In this document: positions 42,816 to 51,720 of the stretch, piece by piece
How the letters are laid out: every line of letters starts with the position of its first letter
How positions within the stretch are numbered: the first letter of the stretch is position 1
Assembly (NCBI GenBank): GCA_036271555.1
Contig: DATBAK010000036.1
Span: forward strand, 30,433 to 94,432
From: Acidimicrobiia bacterium
GTDB lineage: Bacteria; Actinomycetota; Acidimicrobiia; IMCC26256; PALSA-610
Direction of reading: 5' to 3'
DNA: 64,000 nucleotides
The notes under the pieces: model-generated
Told to the model about the DNA's origin: nothing
The model's database searches: none
What the model saw: only the letters and a program-made list of their open reading frames with translations
Program-made: the position numbers and the translations under genes

Positions 42816-44375
42816 GTGAGCACCTCACCTGCCATTCAGTCGCGCGGCAACGCGACGCGCGCCAAGCTTCAAGTCGTCGGCGGTTCCGGGCCGACCGGCT
42901 CACGCTGGCTGCGCCGCATGCTGCTCGTGCTCGACCTCGCGTCGGTCGCGATCGCGTGGGGCATCGTGCTCGTCGTCCCCGGCCGCTTCAACGGCGCGTT
43001 CGCCGGACGCCCGGGTGCGCTGGTCGTCGCCGAGTGCACGATCGTGCTCGCGTCGATCCTCGCGATCGCGTCGCAACGGCTATATCTCGCGCGCGTCTCC
43101 GGGGTGCGGTCCGTCGAGATCGCCCGCCTCGCGCGTGCGGCCGTCCTGTCCGGTCTCGCTGCGTTCGTCGTCGGCAATCTGATCGACGCCAGCATCTCCG
43201 CGTGGCGCGCGGCTGCGGGAGCGGCGCTGTCGTTCCTCCTGCTCGCGTGGTTCCGGGCGGTGTACACGACCTGGCTCAAGTGGGCACGCGCGCAAGGTCG
43301 TTACTGCCGGCCGGTGATGATCATCGGCTCGAACGAGCAGGCGCACGCGCTCTTCCGGTTGCTCGACAACCACCCCGAGATCGGCTTCCGCATCGTCGGA
43401 GTCGTCGGCAACGCGCCCGATGTCGCGCACTGGTCGGAGTCGGCGCGCTACCTCGGCACGCTCGACGACAGCCTCGCGGCCGCGGCGGCGACCGGTGTGA
43501 CCGGCGTGATGATCGCCGGCAGTGCGGTCCCGCGCGACGAGCTCGACGGCCTGACCCGCGGGCTGCTGCGAGCCGGGCTCCACGTGCACCTGCACCTGTC
43601 GAGCGGGTTGGAGGGTGTGTCGAGCCGGCGCTTGCGGCCACTCCCCCTCGCCTACGAGCCCCTCTTCTACCTCGAGCCGCTGCAGCTCTCGAACTGGCAG
43701 CTGACGCTCAAGCGGGCGCTCGACGTGACCCTCGCGAGCATCCTGCTCGTCGCGAGCGCGCCGGTCCTCGCGATGGCCGCGCTGCTCATCAAGCTCGAAG
43801 ACCACGGCCCCGTCTTCTTCAGACAGCAGCGCGTCGGCCGCCATGGCGACCTGTTCACGATGCTGAAGCTGCGCACGATGAAGCCCGACGCCGAGCGCTA
43901 CCTGTCCGAGCTGCTCAGCGTGAACGAACGGCGCGGGCCGCTGTTCAAGCTCGAGCGCGATCCGCGTCGCACACGCATCGGCCGTCTGCTCGAAGCCTCG
44001 AGCATCGACGAGCTGCCGAACCTGCTCAACGTGTTGCGCGGCGAGATGAGCCTCGTCGGTCCCCGTCCCGCGCTGCCGTCGGAGGTCGCGGAGTTCGACG
44101 AAGACCTGCTCGCGCGTCAGTCGGTGCCCCCGGGCATCACCGGTCTGTGGCAGGTAGAGGCGCGCGACAACCCGTCGTTCTACGCGTACAAGCGGCTCGA
44201 CATCTTCTACGTGGAGAACTGGTCGCTCTCGCTCGACGTCGCGATCATCATCGCGACGATCAAGCACGTGATGCTGCGGATCGTGCGCAAGCGGGTCATG
44301 GCCCGCGCCGCGCGCAACGGCACCACCGGCGCGACGAACGCGAACAACAGCACGGCCGCCGCCAGCGCGGAGTAG
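42816..44375 (+). CDS. Polyprenyl-phosphate sugar phosphotransferase (exopolysaccharide initiating enzyme)
   Basis: A ~519-aa membrane enzyme that transfers a sugar-1-phosphate to undecaprenyl phosphate, the first step of repeat-unit assembly. It has four to five N-terminal membrane helices (from MLLVLDLASVAIAWG), a nucleotide-binding-like middle domain (RPVMIIGSNEQAHALFRLL), another helix, and the C-terminal bacterial sugar transferase domain (about 310-500): LKRALDVTLASILLVASAPV, FRQQRVGRHGDLFTMLKLRT, GEMSLVGPRPALP, PGITGLWQVEARD. The GTG at 42816 is preferred; the frame extends upstream without conservation. It lies 420 nt after cysN and just before the convergent ispG. Confidence 0.92.
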   Translation: MSTSPAIQSRGNATRAKLQVVGGSGPTGSRWLRRMLLVLDLASVAIAWGIVLVVPGRFNGAFAGRPGALVVAECTIVLASILAIASQRLYLARVSGVRSVEIARLARAAVLSGLAAFVVGNLIDASISAWRAAAGAALSFLLLAWFRAVYTTWLKWARAQGRYCRPVMIIGSNEQAHALFRLLDNHPEIGFRIVGVVGNAPDVAHWSESARYLGTLDDSLAAAAATGVTGVMIAGSAVPRDELDGLTRGLLRAGLHVHLHLSSGLEGVSSRRLRPLPLAYEPLFYLEPLQLSNWQLTLKRALDVTLASILLVASAPVLAMAALLIKLEDHGPVFFRQQRVGRHGDLFTMLKLRTMKPDAERYLSELLSVNERRGPLFKLERDPRRTRIGRLLEASSIDELPNLLNVLRGEMSLVGPRPALPSEVAEFDEDLLARQSVPPGITGLWQVEARDNPSFYAYKRLDIFYVENWSLSLDVAIIIATIKHVMLRIVRKRVMARAARNGTTGATNANNSTAAASAE

Positions 44376-44381
44376 TTCGAG

Positions 44382-45590
44382 CTATTCGTTCGCGCGTTTG
44401 CGGACGAGCTCGATGCGCGTCTGATCGTCGTTCGCGTCGGTGCCCTGCTCCGCGAGGAGCTCGGCGCGCGTGGCCGCGGTGATCGCCTCGGCATCCGCGT
44501 CCGCCGCGGCGATGCGCGCCTCGATGCCCTCGGCGAGGATGCGCTCGGCTTCCTCGATGAGCGCGGGCACCATCTCGGCCTCGGGCACGACCCGCACGAC
44601 GTGGCCCTTCACGAAGAGGTGGCCCTTGCCCCGGCCGGCGGCGATGCCGAGGTCGGCCTCGCGTGCCTCTCCGGGGCCGTTCACCACGCAGCCCATCACC
44701 GCGACCTGGAGCGGGATGTTGCGCTGCTCCAGCGCTTCCTGGGCGGTGCGCGCCACCGTGATGACGTCGACCTCGGCGCGCCCGCACGACGGGCACGCGA
44801 TGAGATCGAGGCCCTTGCGCTCGCGCAGTCCGAGCGCTTCGAGCAGCTGGCGTCCCGCGCGCGCTTCTTCGACGGGGTCGGCGGTGAGCGAGTAGCGGAT
44901 GGTGTCGCCGATGCCTTCCGCGAGCAGCGTCGCGATTCCTGCGGTCGACTTCACGAGTCCCGCGGGCGGCGGACCGGCCTCGGTCACACCGAGATGCAGC
45001 GCGCAGTCGGTGGTCTCCGACAGCAGGCGGTAGGCGTCGATCATCAGCGCGACGTTCGACGCCTTCACCGAGATCTTCACGTCGTCGAAGCCCACCTCGC
45101 GGAACAGCGCGAGCTCGTGCATCGCGGACCCGACAAGCGCCTCCGGCGTGATGCCGCCGTGTGCGTCGGCCATCGCGGGGTCGAGCGAGCCCGCGTTCAC
45201 TCCGATGCGGATCGGCAGGTTGCGATCGCGCGCCTCGCTCGCGACGAGCTTGATGTGCTCGGCCTTGCGGATGTTGCCGGGGTTCAGTCGCAGCCCCTGC
45301 ACGCCGGCTTCCATCGCCGCGAGCGCGAGGCGGTACTGGAAGTGGATGTCGGCGATGATCGGCACCGGCGAACGGGGCACGATCTGCGCGAGGCCCTCGG
45401 CCGCGGCTTCCTCGTTGCAGGTACAGCGCACGATGTCGGCACCGGCACCCTTGAGCGCGTAGATCTGCGCGAGCGTCCCGTCGACGTCGGCCGTCTTCGT
45501 CGTGGTCATCGACTGGACGCTGATGGGCGCACCGCCGCCGACCGCGACATCGCCGACGACGACCTGGCGCGTGACCCGCCGTTCGTGCAT
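44382..45590 (-). CDS. ispG: 4-hydroxy-3-methylbut-2-enyl-diphosphate synthase
   Basis: Penultimate step of the MEP isoprenoid pathway, reducing MEcPP to HMBPP with a [4Fe-4S] cluster. The 402-aa protein has the TIM barrel (SVQSMTTTKTADVDGTLAQI, LRLNPGNIRK, IRIGVNAGSLD) and the C-terminal cluster domain with CPSC, MGCVVNGPGE (third Cys and the fourth, Glu ligand). An extra Ala/Glu/Asp-rich tail of ~30 residues closes it. The ATG at 45590 has a weak ribosome binding site. Its usual neighbours rseP and dxr lie 3.7 kb upstream, separated by a phosphoesterase and a glycoside hydrolase. Confidence 0.96.
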   Translation of the reverse strand: MHERRVTRQVVVGDVAVGGGAPISVQSMTTTKTADVDGTLAQIYALKGAGADIVRCTCNEEAAAEGLAQIVPRSPVPIIADIHFQYRLALAAMEAGVQGLRLNPGNIRKAEHIKLVASEARDRNLPIRIGVNAGSLDPAMADAHGGITPEALVGSAMHELALFREVGFDDVKISVKASNVALMIDAYRLLSETTDCALHLGVTEAGPPPAGLVKSTAGIATLLAEGIGDTIRYSLTADPVEEARAGRQLLEALGLRERKGLDLIACPSCGRAEVDVITVARTAQEALEQRNIPLQVAVMGCVVNGPGEAREADLGIAAGRGKGHLFVKGHVVRVVPEAEMVPALIEEAERILAEGIEARIAAADADAEAITAATRAELLAEQGTDANDDQTRIELVRKRANE

Positions 45591-45669
45591 GTCCCGAGCC
45601 TAGGACCGGCGCCGGCCCGCCCCGGCTACTCGCCCCGATGCGTCGACACGATCTTCACGCTTCGGACAC

Positions 45670-47958
45670 CTACGACGGGCTCGTCGTGAACTTGATGATC
45701 TTCCCGTACGACGTGCCGAACGCACTCGATGCGGCGATGCGGAAGAAGTAGGAGTGGTGCGGGAGGAGCCCGCTCAGGTCGGCGTCGAAGTTGCCGGTCG
45801 TCGTGGTGTCGACCGGGGCGGTCTCCATGCCGAGCCGCCGGGTCGGCCCCCAGTCGAACCAGAAGCTCGCGCTGGGCGCGCCGTTCGGGTTGACGCGACC
45901 TGCGAGCTTCGCGGTCGTCCCCGTGACGGCACTCGCGTTGCCGGTGCCGACGCGCGGCGGCCCGCCCGCGGTGATCGATGTCGTCGCGGTCGCCTTGGTG
46001 ACGCCGCTGTCGGGCGCGACGACCGTCAAGGTCGAGTGGTAGACCCCCGGCTCCGCGAACACGTGCGTGAGGTTCGCGGGCGGGACGCCGGAGCCGACGA
46101 CCGCGTCGCTGCCGTCGCCGAAGTCGACCGACCAGTCGCCCGATGTGCTGTGCGAAGCGTCGAAGTGGATCGTCTTGCCGACGTCGCCGTTGATCGGCGT
46201 TCCGGTGATCCACGTCGTCGGCGACGTCTTCGGCAGCGTCACGTCGACGCCCAGCGTCGCGGTGCTCGCCTTCCCGTTCGTGTTGCTCACCGAGAGCGTG
46301 GCCGTGTAGTCGCCGGGATCCGTGTAGGTGTGCTCGATCGGCGCCGACGGCCGACCGGAACCCGACGCGAGCTCGGAGCCGTCGCCGAAGTCGAGCGTCC
46401 AACTCGCGCGCGCACCCGCACCCGCGGTCTGCGACGCGTCGAAGGTCACCGCGAGCGGCGCGTCACCGATCACCGGCGCGGCGTCGGCCGCCTCGATCTG
46501 CCGCGCGGTCGCCTTCGGCGCGTGCTTCGGCACGACGAGCGGCGTCGCGAGCTTCGACGCGGCCACGGTGGGGAGCACGAGTGGCGGGCGCGGATCCTGC
46601 GTGAAGTCGAAGTCGTTGCGGAGGTCGCCCAGCTGCGGCGCGTTCTCGCGCACGTCGGGCCGGTTGTCGGGACGACCGTCGGTTGCGGGGTCGATGCGCG
46701 CGCCGCCGAGGAAGCGGTCCTCGATGAATCGGAGGTACGCGTCGAAGCTCAGCGTCTGGTGATCGATGTAGCCGGCCTTCGCGTATGCGCTCACCATCAA
46801 GCCGGGCACGCGCAGGCCGTAGCCGTTCCCGTCGACCGCGGGCGGTTGGACGTGGTCGTAGAACCCGCCCCAGTCGTCCCACGCGAGGAAGATCGCGGTG
46901 CTGTCCCAGTCGGGCCCCTGCATGACGGAGTTCATCAGATACGTGATGTACTTCTGCCCGTCGCTGACCGTCGCCGACGGATGCTCGCTCACGGAGCTCG
47001 TCGGAACGACCCACGACACCGACGGCAGGGTGCCGCTCCGCGCGTCGGTGACGAAGTTCGTCACCGACTGGATGTTCGGGAGCTGCTTGTCGGCGCGCAC
47101 GGTGTCGAACTTCGGCAACGGGTTCCAGTAGCCACCGGTCTTCGCGTCGAGGGGGCGGGGCACGCAGACGAGCGCATTGGGATCGATGCAGTCGGGCTCG
47201 GTGCCGTTGAACACGAAGTAGTTCCACGACACGCCCGCCTGTTTCAGCAGGTATGTGACGTCGGTCCACGCGTAGTCCGGCTGCGACGACGGCGTCTTGC
47301 TCTCGTCGTTCAGACAGCTCGACACGACGTGCGGAACGTCGCAGATGGCAGACCATCCCGACACGAGCGTGAGGTGCGACCGCAGGCTCGGCCCCGAGAG
47401 CGGCTCGAACATGTGGTCCTGCAACACGAAGTTGTCGGCATACGCCCAGTAGTTCGGGATGTCGGCGCGCAGCTTGTAGCCCATGACGTCGGGCACGGGC
47501 GCGTCCTGATCGCCGCACAGGCGGCCGCCGCCACCCTCGACCTTGCATTGGATCTCGTACGCGTTGATGAAGCCGTCCATCGCGCCCTGGTCGATGTCGG
47601 TCGCAGTCGACGAGACGCTGTGCGGGCCCCCGAAGTTGGCATCGTGCGGATCGTGGAAGGGGGCGGAGCACACACCGCGCTTCGGATCGGGCGCGCAGAC
47701 CGTCGGGTTGCCGTCGGCGTCGACCGGGATACCGTCGGCGCCGGGATATTTGCCGAAGTACTCGTCGAACGAGCGGTTCTCCTGCATGAGGACGACGACG
47801 TGCTTGATCTTGTCGATGCCGGGCGCGTTCGCGGAGCCGAGCAGCACCGCGACCGGCTTCGCGCCCGCCTCGGCCGGCGCACCCCACGTCGACAACGCCG
47901 CCGCGACCATGACGACGACCACCACACCGAGCCGCAGCGCCCGGGCCCACACCCTCAT
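45670..47958 (-). CDS. Secreted phosphoesterase (phospholipase C / acid phosphatase family), second copy
   Basis: A 762-aa paralogue of the protein at 31349-34111. It has a cleaner signal peptide (MRVWARALRLGVVVVVMVAA..., cleavage near 31). The phosphoesterase domain carries KHVVVLMQENRSFDEYFG (52-69) and FLAWDDWGGFYDHVQPP. Two PKD-like domains (LDFGDGS, VDFGDGS) and a single Fn3-like domain follow, one fewer than in the paralogue. The ATG at 47958 has GGAGG 8 nt upstream. It sits between ispG and a glycoside hydrolase paralogue, so the phosphoesterase and hydrolase occur together on both sides of ispG. Confidence 0.87.
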   Translation of the reverse strand: MRVWARALRLGVVVVVMVAAALSTWGAPAEAGAKPVAVLLGSANAPGIDKIKHVVVLMQENRSFDEYFGKYPGADGIPVDADGNPTVCAPDPKRGVCSAPFHDPHDANFGGPHSVSSTATDIDQGAMDGFINAYEIQCKVEGGGGRLCGDQDAPVPDVMGYKLRADIPNYWAYADNFVLQDHMFEPLSGPSLRSHLTLVSGWSAICDVPHVVSSCLNDESKTPSSQPDYAWTDVTYLLKQAGVSWNYFVFNGTEPDCIDPNALVCVPRPLDAKTGGYWNPLPKFDTVRADKQLPNIQSVTNFVTDARSGTLPSVSWVVPTSSVSEHPSATVSDGQKYITYLMNSVMQGPDWDSTAIFLAWDDWGGFYDHVQPPAVDGNGYGLRVPGLMVSAYAKAGYIDHQTLSFDAYLRFIEDRFLGGARIDPATDGRPDNRPDVRENAPQLGDLRNDFDFTQDPRPPLVLPTVAASKLATPLVVPKHAPKATARQIEAADAAPVIGDAPLAVTFDASQTAGAGARASWTLDFGDGSELASGSGRPSAPIEHTYTDPGDYTATLSVSNTNGKASTATLGVDVTLPKTSPTTWITGTPINGDVGKTIHFDASHSTSGDWSVDFGDGSDAVVGSGVPPANLTHVFAEPGVYHSTLTVVAPDSGVTKATATTSITAGGPPRVGTGNASAVTGTTAKLAGRVNPNGAPSASFWFDWGPTRRLGMETAPVDTTTTGNFDADLSGLLPHHSYFFRIAASSAFGTSYGKIIKFTTSPS

Positions 47959-48009
47959 CCGTGAATCCTCCGCCCCCGAATACGGCGGTCACGCTACACG
48001 GCGAGTCTC

Positions 48010-48029
48010 GGCCCGCTCAGGCGCGGGCC
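48010..48029 (-). terminator. GC-rich hairpin between glycoside hydrolase and phosphoesterase genes
   Basis: GGCCCGC-TCAGGC-GCGGGCC forms a 7-bp stem downstream of the glycoside hydrolase stop (minus strand). There is no T run, so termination is only possible. Confidence 0.35.
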
Positions 48030-48090
48030 AACCGCCGGATCGGGCGGGTCGTTCCGCGGCCCGCTCGACTTGGGGACTGAGGCGTCGGTC

Positions 48091-48115
48091 GCGGCGCGCG
48101 GAGCGAGTGCGACAA
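48091..48115 (+). repeat. Structured intergenic repeat, fragment F
   Basis: GCGGAGCGAGTGCGACAAA resembles the right end of copy C (GCGAAGCGAGTGCGACCAG). Only this end is present; it abuts the stop of the glycoside hydrolase gene at 48122. A weak match that could be chance in GC-rich DNA. Confidence 0.35.
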
Positions 48116-48121
48116 ACCGTT

Positions 48122-49261
48122 TCAGGCGTGCGCGATCGACGAGTAGGTCGACCACGAGGGCTTGTGGTCGCCGGCGTCGTTGATGATCCCGAACCAGTCC
48201 TTGTGGGTCGAGGTGTCGGTGCCCTTGTCCTGGTAGTCGAACCACGAGATCACGCCGCCCCACGAGTACGTCTTCCAGAGGTCGAACCCGTTCTGCATGA
48301 TCTGCGACTGCTCGGTCTGGCTCACGCCGCCGGGACCGTTCGTCGGCGCGCCGAACTCGGTGACCCAGATCGGCTTGGCGCTGTCGCCGTGCTGCACCAT
48401 CAGCGCGCGGACCTTCAGCATCTGCGACCAGCTGCGCGTCCCGCCGCTCGTACCGCCGCCGTTGACATCCTGCGTCGGCAGCAACGGATACGTGTACGGG
48501 TGGTACGCGATGCCGTCGAAGAAGCCCTTCCCACCGTGCGCGTAGACGCCGGTGAGGAAATCGAGGCCGGTCAGGTTGCCCTTGTGGTGGCGACCGCCGG
48601 CCAGCCCGGCCGTGAGCACGAACGCGTTCGGGTCGGCCTTCTTCATCGCGGGGTACGTGTCCTGGAGCATCGTGGCGTACGCGGCGGGATCGGGGTGCGT
48701 GACCTCGCTCGTCAGGTTGGGCTCGTTGCCGAGCTCGTACACGCGCACGCGACCCGCGTAACGCGCCGCGACCTTGGCGCAGAAGTCGGCGTACTGCTGC
48801 GGATCATCGCCGTACTCGCCTTCTTCCGACGCGCCCGACCACTTCGGCGCCTGACCGATGTTGAAGATCAGCTGCACGTGGTTCTTCTGCGCGTCGGACA
48901 CGATGTGATCCGCGTTCGACCAGTCGTCGTGATCGGCCGACTGCGGCTCGACGTCGCGCCACAACAGCGCGGTGCGCAACCAGCGCGCGCCGGCGTCGGC
49001 GATGCCCGCGATCTCGGTGTCCTGCTTCGACGCGCTCTCGTTCCACATCTGCACGCCGGTCGTGAGTCCGAGCTTCGCCTGGAGGTTCGAGAACGCGATC
49101 TTCCCGGACGGGCCGAGCGTCGGCGGTGTCGTCGACGACGACTTGTGTCGTGAGTGCGCGATGAGAATGCCGCCACCGACCGCGGCCGCGACGACCACGA
49201 CGACGAGCAGGATGTTCACGACGTAGCGCGCGGTCGAGTTGTCGCGACGAGTTCGAGGCAT
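48122..49261 (-). CDS. Membrane-anchored glycoside hydrolase, GH39/GH5-like, second copy
   Basis: A 379-aa paralogue of the enzyme at 38818-39933. One N-terminal helix (12-35) anchors a clan-A glycosidase domain with acid/base E180 (YELGNEPN) and nucleophile E302 (WVTEFGAP). IAYHPYTYPLLP is shared with the paralogue, but overall identity is moderate, so the duplication is old or the copies have diverged in specificity. The ATG at 49261 has GGAAGGA ~10 nt upstream. It follows rseP by 31 nt and may be read through from the dxr-rseP transcript. Confidence 0.85.
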   Translation of the reverse strand: MPRTRRDNSTARYVVNILLVVVVVAAAVGGGILIAHSRHKSSSTTPPTLGPSGKIAFSNLQAKLGLTTGVQMWNESASKQDTEIAGIADAGARWLRTALLWRDVEPQSADHDDWSNADHIVSDAQKNHVQLIFNIGQAPKWSGASEEGEYGDDPQQYADFCAKVAARYAGRVRVYELGNEPNLTSEVTHPDPAAYATMLQDTYPAMKKADPNAFVLTAGLAGGRHHKGNLTGLDFLTGVYAHGGKGFFDGIAYHPYTYPLLPTQDVNGGGTSGGTRSWSQMLKVRALMVQHGDSAKPIWVTEFGAPTNGPGGVSQTEQSQIMQNGFDLWKTYSWGGVISWFDYQDKGTDTSTHKDWFGIINDAGDHKPSWSTYSSIAHA

Positions 49262-49292
49262 CAGGCGTCTGTCCTTCCCACCGTTCGGGCGG

Positions 49293-50537
49293 TCAGAACG
49301 GATTCGCGATCGGATTCTTCACGTCGAGGAACAACGTCGACAAGAAGAGGAACGCCAGCACCGCGAGCACGAGCAACGTGACGGGCATGAGCCTCGCCAC
49401 GTCGACCTGCACGCGGCGGCGTCGCACCGCCGACGCGATCCATTCGTAGATCGCGATCGCCGCATGCCCGCCGTCGAACGGCAGCAGCGGCACGAGGTTG
49501 AAGATCCCGATGAACACGTTGATGAGAATCAACAGGAGGAAGGTCTGCACCCAACCCGCGGCCACGGCCTGACTCGCGAGGCGACCGAAACCGACGACCG
49601 AGACGGGGCGATCCTGCTGCGCCGACTTGGGTGGGGATTTCTGGAAGTTCTCGAGGTATCCGTGCACACCGGAGGGCGAGAAGATGTGACCCAGCGCGGC
49701 GATCGACGTACCGCCGAGCTGCACCTCGCGCCACGGTGCGAGCGCGACCGACTGCAGGACGCTCGGGCGCACGATCGATCCGTCGGGCGTGATGCCCGCG
49801 TAGCCGACGTGATCGCCGGGATCGTCGGGACGACCCGCGGCGAGGTGCACCGACAACGTGACGCGCTCGGGAACACCGTTCGCCTTGCGCGAGACGACGA
49901 GCGCGACGGTCTCGCCCGGTCGATCCTGGATCGCCTTCACGGCGTCGTCCCACGTGTGCACCGGTTGTCCCGCGACCGAGAGGATGTGATCCCCCGGATG
50001 CACGAGCGCCTGCGCGGCCGGACCCGCGACGTCGTGCACCGTCGTCGTCGTGCTCGAATCGGAGAACCAGTCCCCCGCGCACGCGAGCACGACGAACACG
50101 AGCACGAGCGCGATGAGGAAGTGCATCGCCGATCCCGCGCACGCGACACCGAGCTTCTGCAGGAAGCCCTTCGACCGGTACGCGCGCGGCTCGTCTTCCG
50201 GCTCGACCTCTTCGAGGTTCGTCATGCCGATGATGCGGCAGTAGCCGCCCGCGGGGATCGCCTTGAGGCCGTACTCGGTCTCGCCCTTCTGCACCGACCA
50301 CACGCGCGGCCCGAAGCCGACGAAGAACTCGGTGACCTTCATGCCCGCGCGCTTCGCCATCACGAAGTGACCGAACTCGTGCAGCATGATCATCACGAAG
50401 AAGCCGAAGATCACGGCGACCGTGCCGAACACGTTCGGCCGCGCGACCGCGAGCACGACACCGGACGCGATCGCGAGCAGCACGTAGGTGACCGCGCGCT
50501 TCTTGTCGATGTCGACCGCTTCGAGCGGATCTCTCAC
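49293..50537 (-). CDS. rseP: Site-2-type membrane metalloprotease RseP/Rip1
   Basis: A 414-aa intramembrane zinc protease that cleaves membrane-bound regulators such as anti-sigma factors. The zinc-binding HEFGH lies in the first catalytic helix (MIMLHEFGHFVMAKRAG), a PDZ domain occupies ~170-260 (VHPGDHILSVAGQPV), and the third ligand is the Asp of NLVPLLPFDGGHA. The GTG at 50537 overlaps the dxr TGA (GTGA) and has GGGAGGAG 6 nt upstream. The dxr-rseP pair is conserved in actinobacteria. Confidence 0.95.
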   Translation of the reverse strand: MRDPLEAVDIDKKRAVTYVLLAIASGVVLAVARPNVFGTVAVIFGFFVMIMLHEFGHFVMAKRAGMKVTEFFVGFGPRVWSVQKGETEYGLKAIPAGGYCRIIGMTNLEEVEPEDEPRAYRSKGFLQKLGVACAGSAMHFLIALVLVFVVLACAGDWFSDSSTTTTVHDVAGPAAQALVHPGDHILSVAGQPVHTWDDAVKAIQDRPGETVALVVSRKANGVPERVTLSVHLAAGRPDDPGDHVGYAGITPDGSIVRPSVLQSVALAPWREVQLGGTSIAALGHIFSPSGVHGYLENFQKSPPKSAQQDRPVSVVGFGRLASQAVAAGWVQTFLLLILINVFIGIFNLVPLLPFDGGHAAIAIYEWIASAVRRRRVQVDVARLMPVTLLVLAVLAFLFLSTLFLDVKNPIANPF

Positions 50538-51643
50538 GCCGCGCTCCTCCCGGCGATCAGCTGCCGGGCCCGATCGCGAGCGCGACGGTCGGCCTCGAGC
50601 ACGTCCGCCACCTCATCGGCGGCACCCGTCCCGTCCTGAAGCACGGCGTCGACGACCTCGTCGATACCGGTCCAGGGCAGGCGGCGATCGAGGAACGCCT
50701 CGACGGCAACCTCGTTGGCGCCGCTCAGCGTCGCGGGCGCGGTACCGCCGTTGCGGCCGGCCTCGTACGCGAGGTCGAGGGCGCGGAACGTCGCGCGATC
50801 GGGCACCTCGAAGTCGAGCGAGCCGAGCGTCGCCCAGTCGATCGCGCCGAACGGTTGGTCGAGCCGCGCGGGCGCGCCGAGCGCGAGCCCGATCGGAAGC
50901 CGCATGTCGGGCATCGACAGCTGTGCGACCGTCGCGCCGTCGCAGAACTCGACCATGCTGTGCACGACCGACTGCGGATGCACGACCACGTCGACCTGGT
51001 CGAAGTCGACACCGAACAGCTCGTGCGCCTCGATCACCTCGAGGCCCTTGTTCATCAGCGTCGAGCTGTCGATCGTGATCTTCGCTCCCATCGACCACGT
51101 CGGGTGCGCGAGCGCCTGGTCGACGGTGACGCGCGCGAGCTCGGCGCGCTTCCGTCCGCGAAACGGTCCTCCGCTCGCGGTCACGACGAGTCGACGGACT
51201 TCCGACGGACGCCCCGCGCGCAGGCACTGGTAGATCGCGGAGTGCTCGGAGTCGACGGGCACGATCTCGCCGCCGCCGTGCGCGCGCACTTTCGCGACGA
51301 CGGGTCCGCCCGCGATGAGGCTCTCCTTGTTCGCGAGCGCGAGCCGCTTGCCGTGACGCAGCGCGCTGAGTGTCGCGGGAAGACCCGCGAATCCGACGAC
51401 CGCGTTCAACACGACGTCGGCATCGGGATGCGCGGCGAGCTCCTCGAGCGGCGCGGCGTCGTCGCCGCAGAGCACCGCGCGTTCCGGCGGCAGACCGAAC
51501 TCGGCGGCCTGGGTGTCGAGCGCGACGCGGTTCCGGCCGGCTGCGAGCGCGACGACCTCGTAGTCGTCGGGGTGCGCGCGCAGCACCTCGAGGGCCTGGG
51601 TTCCGATCGAGCCCGTCGACCCGAGGATGACGACGCCGGTCAT
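50534..51643 (-). CDS. dxr: 1-deoxy-D-xylulose-5-phosphate reductoisomerase
   Basis: First committed step of the MEP pathway (DXP to MEP, NADPH-dependent). The 369-aa protein has the NADPH fold GSTGSIGTQALEVL, the motif ALANKESLIAGG, the metal/substrate site VPVDSEHSAIYQCL and TASGGPFRG, and the C-terminal helical domain. The ATG at 51643 begins MTGVVILGSTG. Overlap with rseP indicates one transcript. Copy C of the structured repeat lies between it and cdsA, perhaps separating transcripts. Confidence 0.96.
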   Translation of the reverse strand: MTGVVILGSTGSIGTQALEVLRAHPDDYEVVALAAGRNRVALDTQAAEFGLPPERAVLCGDDAAPLEELAAHPDADVVLNAVVGFAGLPATLSALRHGKRLALANKESLIAGGPVVAKVRAHGGGEIVPVDSEHSAIYQCLRAGRPSEVRRLVVTASGGPFRGRKRAELARVTVDQALAHPTWSMGAKITIDSSTLMNKGLEVIEAHELFGVDFDQVDVVVHPQSVVHSMVEFCDGATVAQLSMPDMRLPIGLALGAPARLDQPFGAIDWATLGSLDFEVPDRATFRALDLAYEAGRNGGTAPATLSGANEVAVEAFLDRRLPWTGIDEVVDAVLQDGTGAADEVADVLEADRRARDRARQLIAGRSAA

Positions 51644-51720
51644 TGTCGAAAGCCTAGAGGGCGGGGTCGGCGTCTCACGGGCCGACCGGACCCCGGGTTC
51701 TCAGCAGCCGTGACTGGCCG

